From the NCBI RefSeq assembly GCF_001277345.1, contig NZ_LIUT01000001.1:92863-156862 (forward strand): a stretch of 64,000 nucleotides of DNA, in the 5' to 3' direction. Source of the DNA: Paenibacillus solani (GTDB taxonomy: Bacteria; Bacillota; Bacilli; Paenibacillales; Paenibacillaceae). The first letter of the stretch is position 1; every line of letters begins with the position of its first letter. The notes beneath the pieces are model-generated. The model was not told the DNA's origin and ran no database searches. It saw only the letters and a list, made by a program, of their open reading frames with translations. A program made the position numbers and the translations under genes. This document shows positions 53,177 to 62,262 of the stretch, in pieces.

Positions 53177-53800
53177 TTATTTATATAAATAGTTTACGAG
53201 CATTTTCGCAAGTTCGTTTTTTATCTGATCGGCATCAACATTTTGCGGCGCGAAAACGAGCATATCAACAACGCTGTTCAATGATTCATATACGACAATG
53301 GAAGCTGCCTCTACATGATCCACCTTTAATTCCTCAGGGGTCATCATAAGGTATTCCAGCGTTCTGCGGCGACCTAGTTGAAACTGCTCATCCATAAGCG
53401 CCTTGACTTCCGGATCGGAATGATACATCACCTGCAACTCTTTGTGAAACTCGGTAAAGACTTGATGGGAGTAAATTAGGCTATCAATAACCTCCCGCAT
53501 AAATTTATGCTTGTCCATAGAGATGAAATTGATTTCGGCAAGATAGGTTTCGATCCTTCCTAGGAGAGCTTGGAAGTAGATGGTGAGCGAATCCAGGAAT
53601 ACGGCGCGTTTATCCTTGTAATAGGAATAAAAGCTTCCGGTGGATACGCCTGCTGCGGCAGCGATTTCTTTGGTATTGGTCTGGTGGTAACCCTTTTCGG
53701 AAAAAAGCTTCATGGCGGCTTGCAAAATGGCTTCTTTGGTTTTGATGCTCCGTTCCTGCCGGGGTGTTCGGATTTTGGTTTCGTTCTCAGTTTCAGTCAC
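53177..53800 (-). CDS. TetR/AcrR-family repressor of the adjacent MFS pump
   Basis: 207 residues from a GTG at 53800 that follows GAGGGGGG; a longer in-frame start at 53878 would begin inside the operator region. The TetR helix-turn-helix is TKEIAAAAGVSTGSFYSYYK (about residues 42-61), and the C-terminal helical domain is the ligand and dimer part. The intergenic region to the divergent pump gene holds three near-identical dyads, one filling the pump promoter spacer, so this is very probably a repressor released by a toxic compound. Confidence 0.88.
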   Translation of the reverse strand: MTETENETKIRTPRQERSIKTKEAILQAAMKLFSEKGYHQTNTKEIAAAAGVSTGSFYSYYKDKRAVFLDSLTIYFQALLGRIETYLAEINFISMDKHKFMREVIDSLIYSHQVFTEFHKELQVMYHSDPEVKALMDEQFQLGRRRTLEYLMMTPEELKVDHVEAASIVVYESLNSVVDMLVFAPQNVDADQIKNELAKMLVNYLYK

Positions 53801-53863
53801 TTCAAATTTCCCCCCTCTGTAATAAAGATTGTAGAGGAGTACAAAAGGACTGTCAACGAAAGT

Positions 53864-53935
53864 TGAACTGCAGTTCATATTTTATTGACAAATGTGAACT
53901 TGAGTTCATATAATCAAAACATGAACTTTAGTTCG
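53864..53935. promoter_or_regulatory. Three TetR operators and the MFS promoter
   Basis: TGAACTGCAGTTCA (53864-53877), TGAACTTGAGTTCA (53895-53908) and TGAACTTTAGTTCG (53922-53935) are copies of one dyad, TGAACT-N2-AGTTCA. The pump promoter is TTGACA (53885-53890), an 18-base spacer and TATAAT (53909-53914), so the middle operator fills the spacer. The outer copies flank it and could also control the regulator. Confidence 0.92.
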
Positions 53936-53958
53936 CATTATTTGGAGGAGTGTGAAAC

Positions 53959-55659
53959 ATGAACGGACGCGTAAGAGGAGTGTTGGCCTTTACGGCCATT
54001 TTGCTGGGATATTTTATGGCACTGTTGGATACGACCATCGTGAATATCGCCCTGCCGGAGATGACGCGGCATTTTGGCGGCACGGTTTCGCAAATTTCAT
54101 GGATTATGAACGGATATAATCTGGCATTTGCCGCGTTGATCCTGACGGCATCACGGCTTGCGGATCAATTTGGGCGGAAGAAAGTTTTTATATTGGGCGT
54201 TATATTGTTTACGGTATCTTCCTTGTTTGCCGGATTATCCACGTCGCTAGGCATGCTGATCTTATTCAGAACGATTCAGGGGCTGGCAGGCGCGATTATT
54301 GTACCGGTCACCATTCCGCTGACCACAACGACCTTTCCCAAAGAGAAGCATGGCATGATCATTGGCTTATGGGGGGCGATTGCCGGCCTTGCCGCAGCCA
54401 GCGGACCTTCTCTCGGCGGAATTATTACGGAGAAACTGAATTGGCAGTGGATTTTTTATGTGAATGTTCCGCTTGGGGTGCTCAGTATTGTGCTGACACT
54501 GCTGTTCATTAAAGAATCCCGGGATGAATCCGCAGGCAATTCGGTGGATTACGCCGGTATGTTATCGATTACCGCTGGCATGCTTTTGATTACCTATGCA
54601 TTTATTAAGGCAAATGATTATGGCTGGAATTCGGGTGAATTTTATGCGCTGATCGGCGCGGGGGTGTTATGTGCCGCTTTATTCTTTCTTTTACAGCGGC
54701 GCGCCAAAGAACCCATGCTTCCTTTAGCGCTGCTGAAAATCAAGGAGTTTAACGGGACATCACTGACGTTATTTATCGTCGGCGCGGCATTATCCAATCT
54801 GGCTTTTCTGACATCCTTTTTCCTGACACGGGTGATGGGGATGACGGAGCTCAAGGCAGGGTTGGTCTTGTCCACTTTGGCTGCGGGATCTATTGTTAGT
54901 TCGGCGGTTTCGGGGGGCTTGTCCAATAAATACGGCAGCCGCTGGTTTGGGGCGATTGGAGCAGTGATTATCTGCGGATCCCTCTATTCCATGAGCGCTC
55001 TTGAGGCGGATTCCCCGCTTGCCGATGTGATTCTCCGCTTATTCATAGCCGGCATCGGCGTTGGTTTAACGATGGCACCTGTGATGTCGGCTGGCATTCG
55101 CCATGTGCCTGAGGAAAAGGTCGGCATTGCGTCAGGCATCATCAATATGGCTAAATCCATCGGCAGCGTACTGGGAGTGGCCATTATTGTCACCCTGCTG
55201 CAGCAGAATCTCGGCGGAGAGATGCAAACCGCCCAGGCCCGCGTCATTGAGCAGGTCAAGGGTGATACGGTGCTGATGCCTTTTGTAAAAGAGGTCTTAA
55301 TTGGCGTGGTTAATGAACAAGGGGTCCAAATGAAGAAAGGATCGGGAATCGGAGTTCAAGCTGAAGCGCTAACTTCAAAGATTATGAATGGTTTGGAGAC
55401 GGCTGCAGCTTCACTTGAGCCTGAGCAGCAAAAGGCATTTGCCGCAGCTCGTGAGGGTCAAATTGAGGAAGTGAAGGTGCTGCTTTCAGGTGCAGGAGTT
55501 GAGCTGAAGGAAGCATCCGTCAAAGGTTTCGGCCAAACATTTATCTACGCCAGCTTCATGTCTCTGCCGGGTATTATTTTTGCATGGATGAGCGATAAAC
55601 GCAGGGTGAGAAAGAGTACGAACAAATCTGCGGATTATGATGCAACGGAATTAACGTAG
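53959..55659 (+). CDS. DHA2-family (14-TM) MFS drug efflux pump
   Basis: 566 residues, fourteen transmembrane helices. DHA2 motifs are visible: LLDTTIVNIALPEM at helix 1 (motif D1), LADQFGRKKVFILG (motif A), and SGPSLGGIITEKLNWQWIFYVN (motif C and following loop). A long extracytoplasmic loop before the last helix (about residues 425-530, rich in A, E, Q and K) is longer than in QacA-type pumps and resembles those of EmrB/LfrA-like Firmicute pumps. GGAGGAG precedes ATG 53959. It is controlled by the divergent TetR repressor. Confidence 0.9.
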   Translation: MNGRVRGVLAFTAILLGYFMALLDTTIVNIALPEMTRHFGGTVSQISWIMNGYNLAFAALILTASRLADQFGRKKVFILGVILFTVSSLFAGLSTSLGMLILFRTIQGLAGAIIVPVTIPLTTTTFPKEKHGMIIGLWGAIAGLAAASGPSLGGIITEKLNWQWIFYVNVPLGVLSIVLTLLFIKESRDESAGNSVDYAGMLSITAGMLLITYAFIKANDYGWNSGEFYALIGAGVLCAALFFLLQRRAKEPMLPLALLKIKEFNGTSLTLFIVGAALSNLAFLTSFFLTRVMGMTELKAGLVLSTLAAGSIVSSAVSGGLSNKYGSRWFGAIGAVIICGSLYSMSALEADSPLADVILRLFIAGIGVGLTMAPVMSAGIRHVPEEKVGIASGIINMAKSIGSVLGVAIIVTLLQQNLGGEMQTAQARVIEQVKGDTVLMPFVKEVLIGVVNEQGVQMKKGSGIGVQAEALTSKIMNGLETAAASLEPEQQKAFAAAREGQIEEVKVLLSGAGVELKEASVKGFGQTFIYASFMSLPGIIFAWMSDKRRVRKSTNKSADYDATELT

Positions 55660-55667
55660 GTTTGGAG

Positions 55668-56662
55668 CAGATCTGAGCGCTGGGAGCATCGAAAGCGTAT
55701 ATGAAAGCATCAAGCTCGCCCAAAATCCGTTTATCCATATCGTGCTGGGCACATCGAACATTCACGTAGAGAAAAAGTTTAGCCGTTCCAAAGACGTGGT
55801 GCTGGAAATGGGAGTCGAAGCGGTTAAGTTTGCCAAAACGCTGCTGCCTGAAGTGCAGTATCGATGGAGGATGCCTCCCGCTCGGATAATACGATCGAAG
55901 CCGTCGTTAAAGCAGGGGCCACGATCATCAATGTGCCTGATACCGTCGGTTATGCCGTTCCTGAAGAATTCGGTGAGCTGATTCGGAAAATCAATGATCG
56001 TTTGAAAAATCTGAACGATAAAGTTGCTGACTCACTTGACGGGACTGGATGTGCAGGTGAATAAGGCGATTACGGGCGAGAACGCTTTTGCGCATTCATC
56101 CGGTATCCACCAGGATGGTCTATTGAAAGACAAAAACGTGTACGAAATCATGTCATCGGAAGAAGTCGGAGCGGAAAGCATGGAGCTGATTCTGACGGCT
56201 CGTTCCGGAAGACACGCGTTTAAAAACGCCGTAGAGAAAATCGGCTTCGATACAAGCGATCATGGTGATTTCGAGGAACTGTTCGCTAAATTCCTGAAGC
56301 TGGCTGACGCCAAAAAAGAGGTTTACGACCAAGATGTATTTTATCTTGTGACTGAACATCGCAAGCTTGACGAGGGCAGCGGCCATCTGTATGAGCTGAA
56401 GTCATTCCAAGTCGTAACCAATGATTTGTATCCAACCGCTACCGTTAAATTGAGAAAAGGCGGCGAAAGCTTCAAAGACAGCATGGTGGGGGACGGTCCG
56501 ATTGATGCCCTTTATAGCGCCATCAAAGCGCTGGTCGGTTTGGATGTCCATTTGAAGGATTACAAAATCAACAGCATGTCCCGGGGGAAAGAAGCCATCG
56601 GCCGCGTCAATATCCGCATGGAATATCAAGGTAGATCCTACTCTGGACGTGCGATGGACACG
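55668..56662 (+). pseudogene. leuA: Degraded 2-isopropylmalate synthase gene
   Basis: The sequence aligns with LeuA from SAGSIESVYESIKLAQNPFI through GTSNIHVEKKFSRSKDVVLE, MEDASRSDN, INVPDTVGYAVPEEFGELIR, GLDVQVNKAITGENAFAHSS and the C-terminal regulatory domain. The first 75 or so residues are missing. A 1-base deletion breaks the frame near 55862, and about five residues are lost after ASRSD. A large block between NDKV and LTHLTGLD, including the metal-binding His motif, is deleted near 56020-56030. The gene cannot encode an active enzyme. Its end is fused in frame to an unrelated sequence. Confidence 0.88.
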
Positions 56663-57274
56663 CTCATGGTCGCATGCCGTGACGGGAAGGTGAATGATCG
56701 GGTCATCAGCGTTTGCACACAATTGGCTGACATGAAGACGAAGGCAGAATGGAACGCTGCCCCGGAGAGAGACCTTCCGCAGCGGCAACGTCTGGTGGCG
56801 TTGATTGACAAGCTGATCTCATTGCCACCAAATGCAAGGCGGGTGCTCGTTCCTTTATACACGGGCTTAATTGATGCTCTTAAATCCGAGGAAACCCTGA
56901 AGCCAGCCGTGATCAAATTATATTTAGCGATGGTTGAATGGAACCAAGCGGATCAGGCTATCCTGCATGTGGACCCTGTGATTCAAATGGTGGACACGCA
57001 TCCGCATCTGTTGGATTACGCCTACAGACAGATCGCTCAGGCAGCAAATAGCAGTCAGGCGTATTGGAGCCCGGAGGCGATTCTAGATCTGGTGGACCAT
57101 TTGAGAGAGGGGCAGCTGTTTTCGGCCCAATATATTGGTCTTTCTTTGTTGAAGGTTGCAGGAACTGCATTATTGTGGAATCAGGCTTGTACCGAACGGT
57201 TAAGAGCGTACCGGAATCATGCGCATGAGGCGATTCGTTTGGCGGCACTGGATATTTGGACCGTGCTTGAATAG
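56663..57274 (+). pseudogene. C-terminal part of an unrecognised helical protein fused to the leuA relic
   Basis: The leuA frame continues past its natural end (after GRAMDT) into about 203 residues that are not LeuA: LMVACRDGKVNDRVISVCTQ, LPPNARRVLVPLYTGLIDAL, VIQMVDTHPHLLDYAYRQIA and on to LAALDIWTVLE. The amphipathic helices suggest a HEAT- or TPR-like repeat protein. A start is present in the leuA part (near 56024), so a chimeric protein of up to 416 residues could be expressed, but no good ribosome binding site was seen. Confidence 0.6.
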
Positions 57275-57323
57275 AAGAGCTGTTGCATCAAAGATTGTTT
57301 GAATGAATAGGTTCGAGCTGCCA

Positions 57324-57356
57324 AGAGGTATCCTTCGAGTAAGGATATCTCTTTTT
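57324..57356 (+). terminator. Terminator after the leuA chimera
   Basis: AGAGGTATCCTT (57324-57335) pairs with AAGGATATCTCT (57341-57352) with one G-U pair, a 5-base loop, then T. Confidence 0.88.
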
Positions 57357-57446
57357 GGTATGGGGATTTCCCCCTTAGTATATCGTCCTGCTTAAATGTT
57401 GAACGTATAAAGATGCGAAGGCAAATTGCCAGAGTAGTAAAACTGA

Positions 57447-57496
57447 TTGATTTTTATGCAAATAGTTGTATAATCTACTTAATTAACGTTAATTAA
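57447..57496 (+). promoter_or_regulatory. Promoter and TetR-type operator of the hydantoin-like operon
   Basis: TTGATT (57447-57452), a 16-base spacer and TATAAT (57469-57474) form the promoter. The perfect 18-bp palindrome TTAATTAACGTTAATTAA (57479-57496) covers the predicted transcription start near 57481. Its place directly before the tetR gene suggests autorepression of the whole operon. Confidence 0.8.
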
Positions 57497-57516
57497 ATGA
57501 CGAAAAGGGGATGAAT

Positions 57517-58098
57517 ATGACCAGAACAAAGCTGAAAGAGGCTGCGCTGAGCTTATTCGGACAGAAGGGCTACGACGGTACGGCATTATCGGAAATTGCG
57601 AAGGAGGTCGGCGTCAAAACACCGGCAATCTACGCCTTTTTCGAGAGCAAGGAAGATCTGTTCATGACGGTCTTCGAAGAATCGATGAGTGCCTATAACG
57701 AATATATCCAAGCGATGGCAGAAACCAGCAAAGGAATGAGTACGGAGAAAAAATTGCATGCACTGCTGCTTCGCCAATACGATTTCCATCGGGACAAGCG
57801 GGAGCTTGCCGTATTTGCCTTCCGGTACTTAATTTTCCCACCGGATTTCTTGCTGGAACGGATGCAGGAGGCATTTGGACGTTTTGATACATTGCTCAGC
57901 AGCATTATCAGCGAGATCATGCAGGAAGGTCTGGATCGCGGTGAATTGGCCAGCGTTCCGCTGGAGATGCTGGTGGATTCGTATCTCACCTTGATGGACG
58001 GACTGGGCACGCAATATTACTACTATAAATCGCCGGAGCTGTTCGAACGGAAACTGAAACATGCCTTTGAGATGTTCTGGAGATCCGTCGAAGCTTAG
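57517..58098 (+). CDS. TetR/AcrR-family regulator of the NCS1-DUF917-HyuA operon
   Basis: 193 residues from ATG 57517; the AAGGGG site is too close to the ATG at 57511. The N-terminal helix-turn-helix is LSEIAKEVGVKTPAIYAFFE (about residues 25-44). The C-terminal domain (about 70-190) is the ligand-binding part; it resembles TetR_C_33-type regulators. Only 38 bases separate it from the permease gene on the same strand, so regulator and catabolic genes form one operon, probably controlled through the palindrome at 57479-57496. Confidence 0.88.
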   Translation: MTRTKLKEAALSLFGQKGYDGTALSEIAKEVGVKTPAIYAFFESKEDLFMTVFEESMSAYNEYIQAMAETSKGMSTEKKLHALLLRQYDFHRDKRELAVFAFRYLIFPPDFLLERMQEAFGRFDTLLSSIISEIMQEGLDRGELASVPLEMLVDSYLTLMDGLGTQYYYYKSPELFERKLKHAFEMFWRSVEA

Positions 58099-58136
58099 GC
58101 AATCAACAAGATTGTACAGAAAGCAGAGGGTGGAAC

Positions 58137-59426
58137 ATGAGCAACGATACAAAAATAGAAGATTACGAACGGGAACCTGTACCCCAGCATTTGCGAAAAT
58201 CATGGCTCTCAATGGCATTCGTCTGGATTGCGATTGGCATCGACTTGTCCGCGATGTTTCTGGGTGCAGAGCTCGGCGCGGGCATGAGCATCGGCGACTC
58301 GCTTACGGCGGTCGTTGTCGGTTCTGCTATATTGGGTATAATCGGGGCTGTCTGCGCATATGTGGGAGCTAAAACGGGCTTGTCGACGGCCATGATCAGC
58401 AGGTTTCTGTTTGGGAACAAAGGGGCGCTCATCGTCTCGGTCATTCTCGGCATTTCATCGCTGGGCTGGTTCGGCGTTCAGGTTGGCTTCTTCGCTTCCA
58501 ACTTCCAGACCGCGTTAAACGAGATATGGGGTTGGTATTGGTCTCTCTCGGTACTGTCGATCATTGGCGGACTTCTCATGATGTCCACGGCGATCTGGGG
58601 CTACAGGGCGATTGAAAAATTAAGCGTCTGGTCGGTACCGCTGCTCGTCGTGTTTATTATTATCGCGCTGGTTATGGCGCTTAACGGGGAAGGCGGAAGC
58701 ACCGTCTGGGCACCGTTCGAGGGTGAGGCTGTGCCGATGGGGACGGCGATTTCGCTGGTCATCGGTATCTTTATCCTTGGAACGGCGCTGTCCCCTGACA
58801 TCGCGCGCTGGGCCAAAACGCCAAAGCACGCGGTTACTGCAGCATTTATCGGTTTCTTTGTCGGCAACAGCTTCATGACAATTATTGCGATCTTCTTGTC
58901 TCGCTCGATGGATTCCGATGATCTGACGGGCATTCTTCTGACGCTCGGACTCGGTATTCCGGCGATCATCGTGCTGACATTGGCACAATGGACGACCAAT
59001 ACGAACAACTTATATTCCGCGGGGCTGGGTTTCTCCGTCGTATTCAAACGGGTGCCTAAATCCGTGATCACGATTATTGCAGGTTTAATTGCCACGGCAC
59101 TTGCTTGCTTTGGGATTTATGACCGTTTCATGACGTTCCTGACGTACATTACGATGCTTGTCGCACCGCTGGGCGGCATTTATACGGCTGAGTATTTGTT
59201 GGTGAACAAAAATAGATTCTCGTTTGACGGGCTGGACAGCAACCGAAGCTGGATTCCACGCTCTATCGTCGTGTGGGTCATCGCCACGTTCTTCGGGTTT
59301 ATGACCACGATGGCTCCGGATGGGCTCGGATGGTTCGAGGTGACGCAGGTTCCGGCGCTGGACAGCTTCTTGATAGCATTTATCGTACAAGCAATCATAG
59401 GCAAATGGGTAGTAAAGAAGGGATGA
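58137..59426 (+). CDS. NCS1-family permease (cytosine/hydantoin type)
   Basis: 429 residues with twelve transmembrane helices. NCS1 features include FVWIAIGIDLSAMFLGAELG in helix 1, GISSLGWFGVQVGFFASNFQ in helix 3 (region of substrate binding in Mhp1 and CodB) and TALSPDIARWAKTPKHAVTA in helix 6. NCS1 carriers import nucleobases, allantoin, hydantoins or thiamin precursors with Na+ or H+. The genes downstream argue for a hydantoin-like ring compound rather than cytosine. The GAGGGTGG site precedes ATG 58137. Confidence 0.88.
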   Translation: MSNDTKIEDYEREPVPQHLRKSWLSMAFVWIAIGIDLSAMFLGAELGAGMSIGDSLTAVVVGSAILGIIGAVCAYVGAKTGLSTAMISRFLFGNKGALIVSVILGISSLGWFGVQVGFFASNFQTALNEIWGWYWSLSVLSIIGGLLMMSTAIWGYRAIEKLSVWSVPLLVVFIIIALVMALNGEGGSTVWAPFEGEAVPMGTAISLVIGIFILGTALSPDIARWAKTPKHAVTAAFIGFFVGNSFMTIIAIFLSRSMDSDDLTGILLTLGLGIPAIIVLTLAQWTTNTNNLYSAGLGFSVVFKRVPKSVITIIAGLIATALACFGIYDRFMTFLTYITMLVAPLGGIYTAEYLLVNKNRFSFDGLDSNRSWIPRSIVVWVIATFFGFMTTMAPDGLGWFEVTQVPALDSFLIAFIVQAIIGKWVVKKG

Positions 59427-59430
59427 AAGC

Positions 59431-60546
59431 ATGAATAAGGCAACCAGATTAACAGAGTTGGATGAACAGGCAATTGAGTATATCGCGATCGGAGCAGCGG
59501 TGCTTGGCACGGGCGGCGGTGGAGATCCTCATGTCGGAAAATTGATGGCAATGGAGGCGATCCGCAAGTTTGGCCCGGTTCGAATCGCCCAGCTTGAAGA
59601 GCTTGATGATGAAGGGCTTATCGTGCCGGTATCAATGATCGGAGCACCAACGGTAATGCTGGAGAAAATTCCTTCGGCAGACCAGCTGACCAAACCGCTT
59701 GATCTGATGGAGAGAGAACTTGGCCGCAAGGTGGATGCTGTTATGCCGATCGAGGTCGGCGGTGGCAACTCGCTCGTTCCGGTGATTGCGGCGGCACAGC
59801 GCGGAATTCCGCTCGTCGATGCCGATGCGATGGGGCGTGCGTTTCCCGAATCGCAGATGGTGACGTTCCATCTGGAAGGCATTCCGTGCAGCCCGGTGGC
59901 GATGGCGGACGAGCGCGGCAACAGCGCGCTGATGCATACGATTGATGGTGTGTGGGAAGAACGGATGGCGCGCGCGTTGACGGTGGAGATGGGGGGTTCT
60001 GCCTCCATCTGCGATTATCCGGTATCCGGCGCGCAGGTGAAGCAGAGTGCGATCGGCGGCACGCTGACGCTCGCCTATGAGATTGGGCGGACGCTGTTCG
60101 AAGCGAAGAAGCAGAAGCTGAATCCTGTGCGTGAGCTGCTCACGAAGCTAAGCGGCTATGCACTGTTCCATGGCAAGGCTGTAGATATCCGTCGGCGCAT
60201 GGACGGCGGTTTTACGCGCGGCGAAGCGGTATTCGAAGGTACCGGTGAGAACAAGGGGAAATCGTTGCGACTGTTTTTCCAGAATGAGTTCCTGCTCGCC
60301 ACCGTTGATGATCAACCACTCGCCATTACACCTGACCTTATTACGCTATTGGATCAGGATACGGGTATGCCGGTGACAACGGAAAACTTGAAGTATGGTG
60401 CCCGGGTGACGGTAGCAGGTTTGCCGTGTGATGACAAATGGCGCACACCAATAGGCATTGAGACGGCCGGGCCGAGATATTTCGGTTATGACTTTGATTA
60501 TGTGCCAATCGAGACGTTGGCTGCGAAAGGAGGTGCGGTGAAATGA
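59431..60546 (+). CDS. DUF917 family protein (S-methyl-thiohydantoin desulfurase-like)
   Basis: 371 residues, no signal peptide. The N-terminal GTGGGGDPHVGK (about residues 28-39), EVGGGNSLVP (about 108-117) and DADAMGRAFPESQM (about 129-142) identify the DUF917 family, whose N-terminal domain I recall being renamed S-Me-THD in Pfam after S-methyl thiohydantoin desulfurase. Its biochemistry is little known. It starts 4 bases after the permease stop and overlaps the next gene by 4 bases, so expression is tightly coupled. Together with a HyuA-like protein it probably processes a hydantoin or thiohydantoin ring compound. Confidence 0.82.
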   Translation: MNKATRLTELDEQAIEYIAIGAAVLGTGGGGDPHVGKLMAMEAIRKFGPVRIAQLEELDDEGLIVPVSMIGAPTVMLEKIPSADQLTKPLDLMERELGRKVDAVMPIEVGGGNSLVPVIAAAQRGIPLVDADAMGRAFPESQMVTFHLEGIPCSPVAMADERGNSALMHTIDGVWEERMARALTVEMGGSASICDYPVSGAQVKQSAIGGTLTLAYEIGRTLFEAKKQKLNPVRELLTKLSGYALFHGKAVDIRRRMDGGFTRGEAVFEGTGENKGKSLRLFFQNEFLLATVDDQPLAITPDLITLLDQDTGMPVTTENLKYGARVTVAGLPCDDKWRTPIGIETAGPRYFGYDFDYVPIETLAAKGGAVK

Positions 60547-62120
60547 CCGAGCTTACAACAGCAAACTCAAACCAGATTTACCGCATCGGCATTGATGTCG
60601 GGGGGACGAATACGGACGCTGCCCTGCTGGATTCAAACTTGCACTGTGTGCATAAGGTGAAGGTACACACAACGACTGATGTAAATGAAGGCATTGTGGA
60701 GGCCGTTCGCCTGCTGCTGCAGGAAAGCGGCGTAAATGGCTCAGACATTCGCTACGCGATGCTCGGCACCACGCATTGCACCAATGCGATCGTGGAGCGC
60801 AAGCATCTTGGCCGGGTCGGCCTGATTCGTATCGGCGCTCCGGCGACAACGGCGGTTCCGCCGCTGGCCGGCTGGGACCCATCGCTGCGTGCTGTAATTG
60901 GGCCGCATAGCTATATCGCCTCTGGCGGTTATGAGTATGACGGCCGCACGATTGCGAATCTGGACGAAGAAGAGATCGCCGAACTATGCCGCCGGATGAG
61001 CGGAGAAGTCGACGCGGTAGCCGTGTGCGGGGTATTTGCTCCGGTGAACCGTGAGCAGGAGAAGCGGGTTGGAGAGATCGTGCGCGAAGTGTTAGGTTCG
61101 GACATGCCGGTTACCTACTCCAGCGAGATTGGCAGCATCGGTCTGCTCGAGCGGGAGAATGCATCCGTGCTGAACGCGGCACTGCTGCAAGTCATTGCAG
61201 GCGTGGTGCGCGGCTTTAAGGAAGCGCTGGATGGCTTCGGTATCCATGCACAGCTGTATATTTGCCAGAATGACGGTACGTTGATGAAGAGCGAATATGC
61301 ACTCCGATACCCGATTCTGACGATTGCGTGCGGACCGACGAATTCGATTCGGGGCGCGGCGCATTTGTCCGGGCTGAGTGACGCGCTGGTTGTCGATATC
61401 GGCGGCACGACAACGGATATCGGCGTGCTCGTGCAAGGCTTCCCGCGCCAGTCGTCGGCAGCGGTGGAGATCGGTGGCATTCGCACGAATTTCCGGATGC
61501 CAGACATTCTGTCTATTGGTCTCGGCGGCGGCACGATCGTCCGGTTGGACGATGCAGGCAGTGTAACGGTTGGCCCGGACAGCGTGGGTTACGAGTTGAT
61601 GACACGTGGCCTCATCTTTGGCGGGGATACGATGACGACAACGGACGTAGCTGTGAAGCTGGGACGTGCCGTATGGCCTGGCACAAACGCGGATACCGTG
61701 GACGAAGCTGCATGTGGTAAAGCGGATGCCGTCATGCAGCAAAGTCTGGAGGATGCCATTGACCGGATGAAAACGAGTGCTGACCCAGTCGATGTTATTC
61801 TGGTCGGCGGCGGCAGTTTGCTGGTGCCAGAGACACTGGCAGGGGCAAGCCGAATTATCCGGCCAGACAACTATGATGCGGCGAACGCGATCGGTGCAGC
61901 ACTGGGAGAGGTTAGCGGCGAGTCGGAGCGGATCTATTCGCTGGACGACTGGAGCTATGACGATGTCATCCGTGATGCGAAGGAGAGCGCTATAAACGAG
62001 GCAACTGCAGCTGGCGCGAATCCGGAGACTGTACAGATTGTGTCCGTAGAGGACATTCCGATTGCGTATTTGCCTGGCAATGCACTGCTTGTGAAAGTGA
62101 AAGCTGCGGGTAAGCTGTAA
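60543..62120 (+). CDS. Hydantoinase/oxoprolinase (HyuA)-family ATPase subunit
   Basis: 525 residues. An ASKHA-type ATPase fold is visible: phosphate 1 motif RIGIDVGGTNTDAALLD (about residues 14-30), the TTHCTNAIVERK segment, phosphate 2 motif ALVVDIGGTTTDIGVLVQG (about 281-299) and SIGLGGGTIVRL. HyuA-type subunits use ATP to open hydantoin or oxoproline rings, normally with a HyuB partner. No hyuB is present here; the DUF917 protein takes that place, as seen in many genomes. This is the short form (about 520 residues), lacking the extended C-terminus of oxoprolinase A. The start overlaps DUF917 (ATGA). Confidence 0.88.
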   Translation: MTELTTANSNQIYRIGIDVGGTNTDAALLDSNLHCVHKVKVHTTTDVNEGIVEAVRLLLQESGVNGSDIRYAMLGTTHCTNAIVERKHLGRVGLIRIGAPATTAVPPLAGWDPSLRAVIGPHSYIASGGYEYDGRTIANLDEEEIAELCRRMSGEVDAVAVCGVFAPVNREQEKRVGEIVREVLGSDMPVTYSSEIGSIGLLERENASVLNAALLQVIAGVVRGFKEALDGFGIHAQLYICQNDGTLMKSEYALRYPILTIACGPTNSIRGAAHLSGLSDALVVDIGGTTTDIGVLVQGFPRQSSAAVEIGGIRTNFRMPDILSIGLGGGTIVRLDDAGSVTVGPDSVGYELMTRGLIFGGDTMTTTDVAVKLGRAVWPGTNADTVDEAACGKADAVMQQSLEDAIDRMKTSADPVDVILVGGGSLLVPETLAGASRIIRPDNYDAANAIGAALGEVSGESERIYSLDDWSYDDVIRDAKESAINEATAAGANPETVQIVSVEDIPIAYLPGNALLVKVKAAGKL

Positions 62121-62224
62121 CGCGCAAGACAATCACCTCGCTCGGTAGCATTAGCGACTACATGAGATGTGTACTCGTATAATCGGTGCTCGGCAGTGAA
62201 GGGCGCGGGACCAAATGAACATGA

Positions 62225-62262
62225 AAAATAGCGGTGCGGAGGCAATTCCGTACCGCTATTTT
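62225..62262 (+). terminator. Terminator after the HyuA gene
   Basis: AAAATAGCGGT (62225-62235) pairs with ACCGCTATTTT (62252-62262), and an inner GCGGA/TTCCGT stem extends it. T-rich sequence follows. The remaining 330 bases up to 62593 hold no gene I can support. Confidence 0.88.

Noticed and set aside
60553..60882. Minus-strand frame inside hyuA
   Set aside because: It is a high-GC antisense shadow with atypical Arg/Pro/Ser content over a conserved ASKHA coding frame.
61092..62132. Long minus-strand frame (346 codons) opposite hyuA
   Set aside because: Length comes from the codon bias of the conserved plus-strand gene; residues are Cys/His/Arg/Gln-rich without motifs or RBS.
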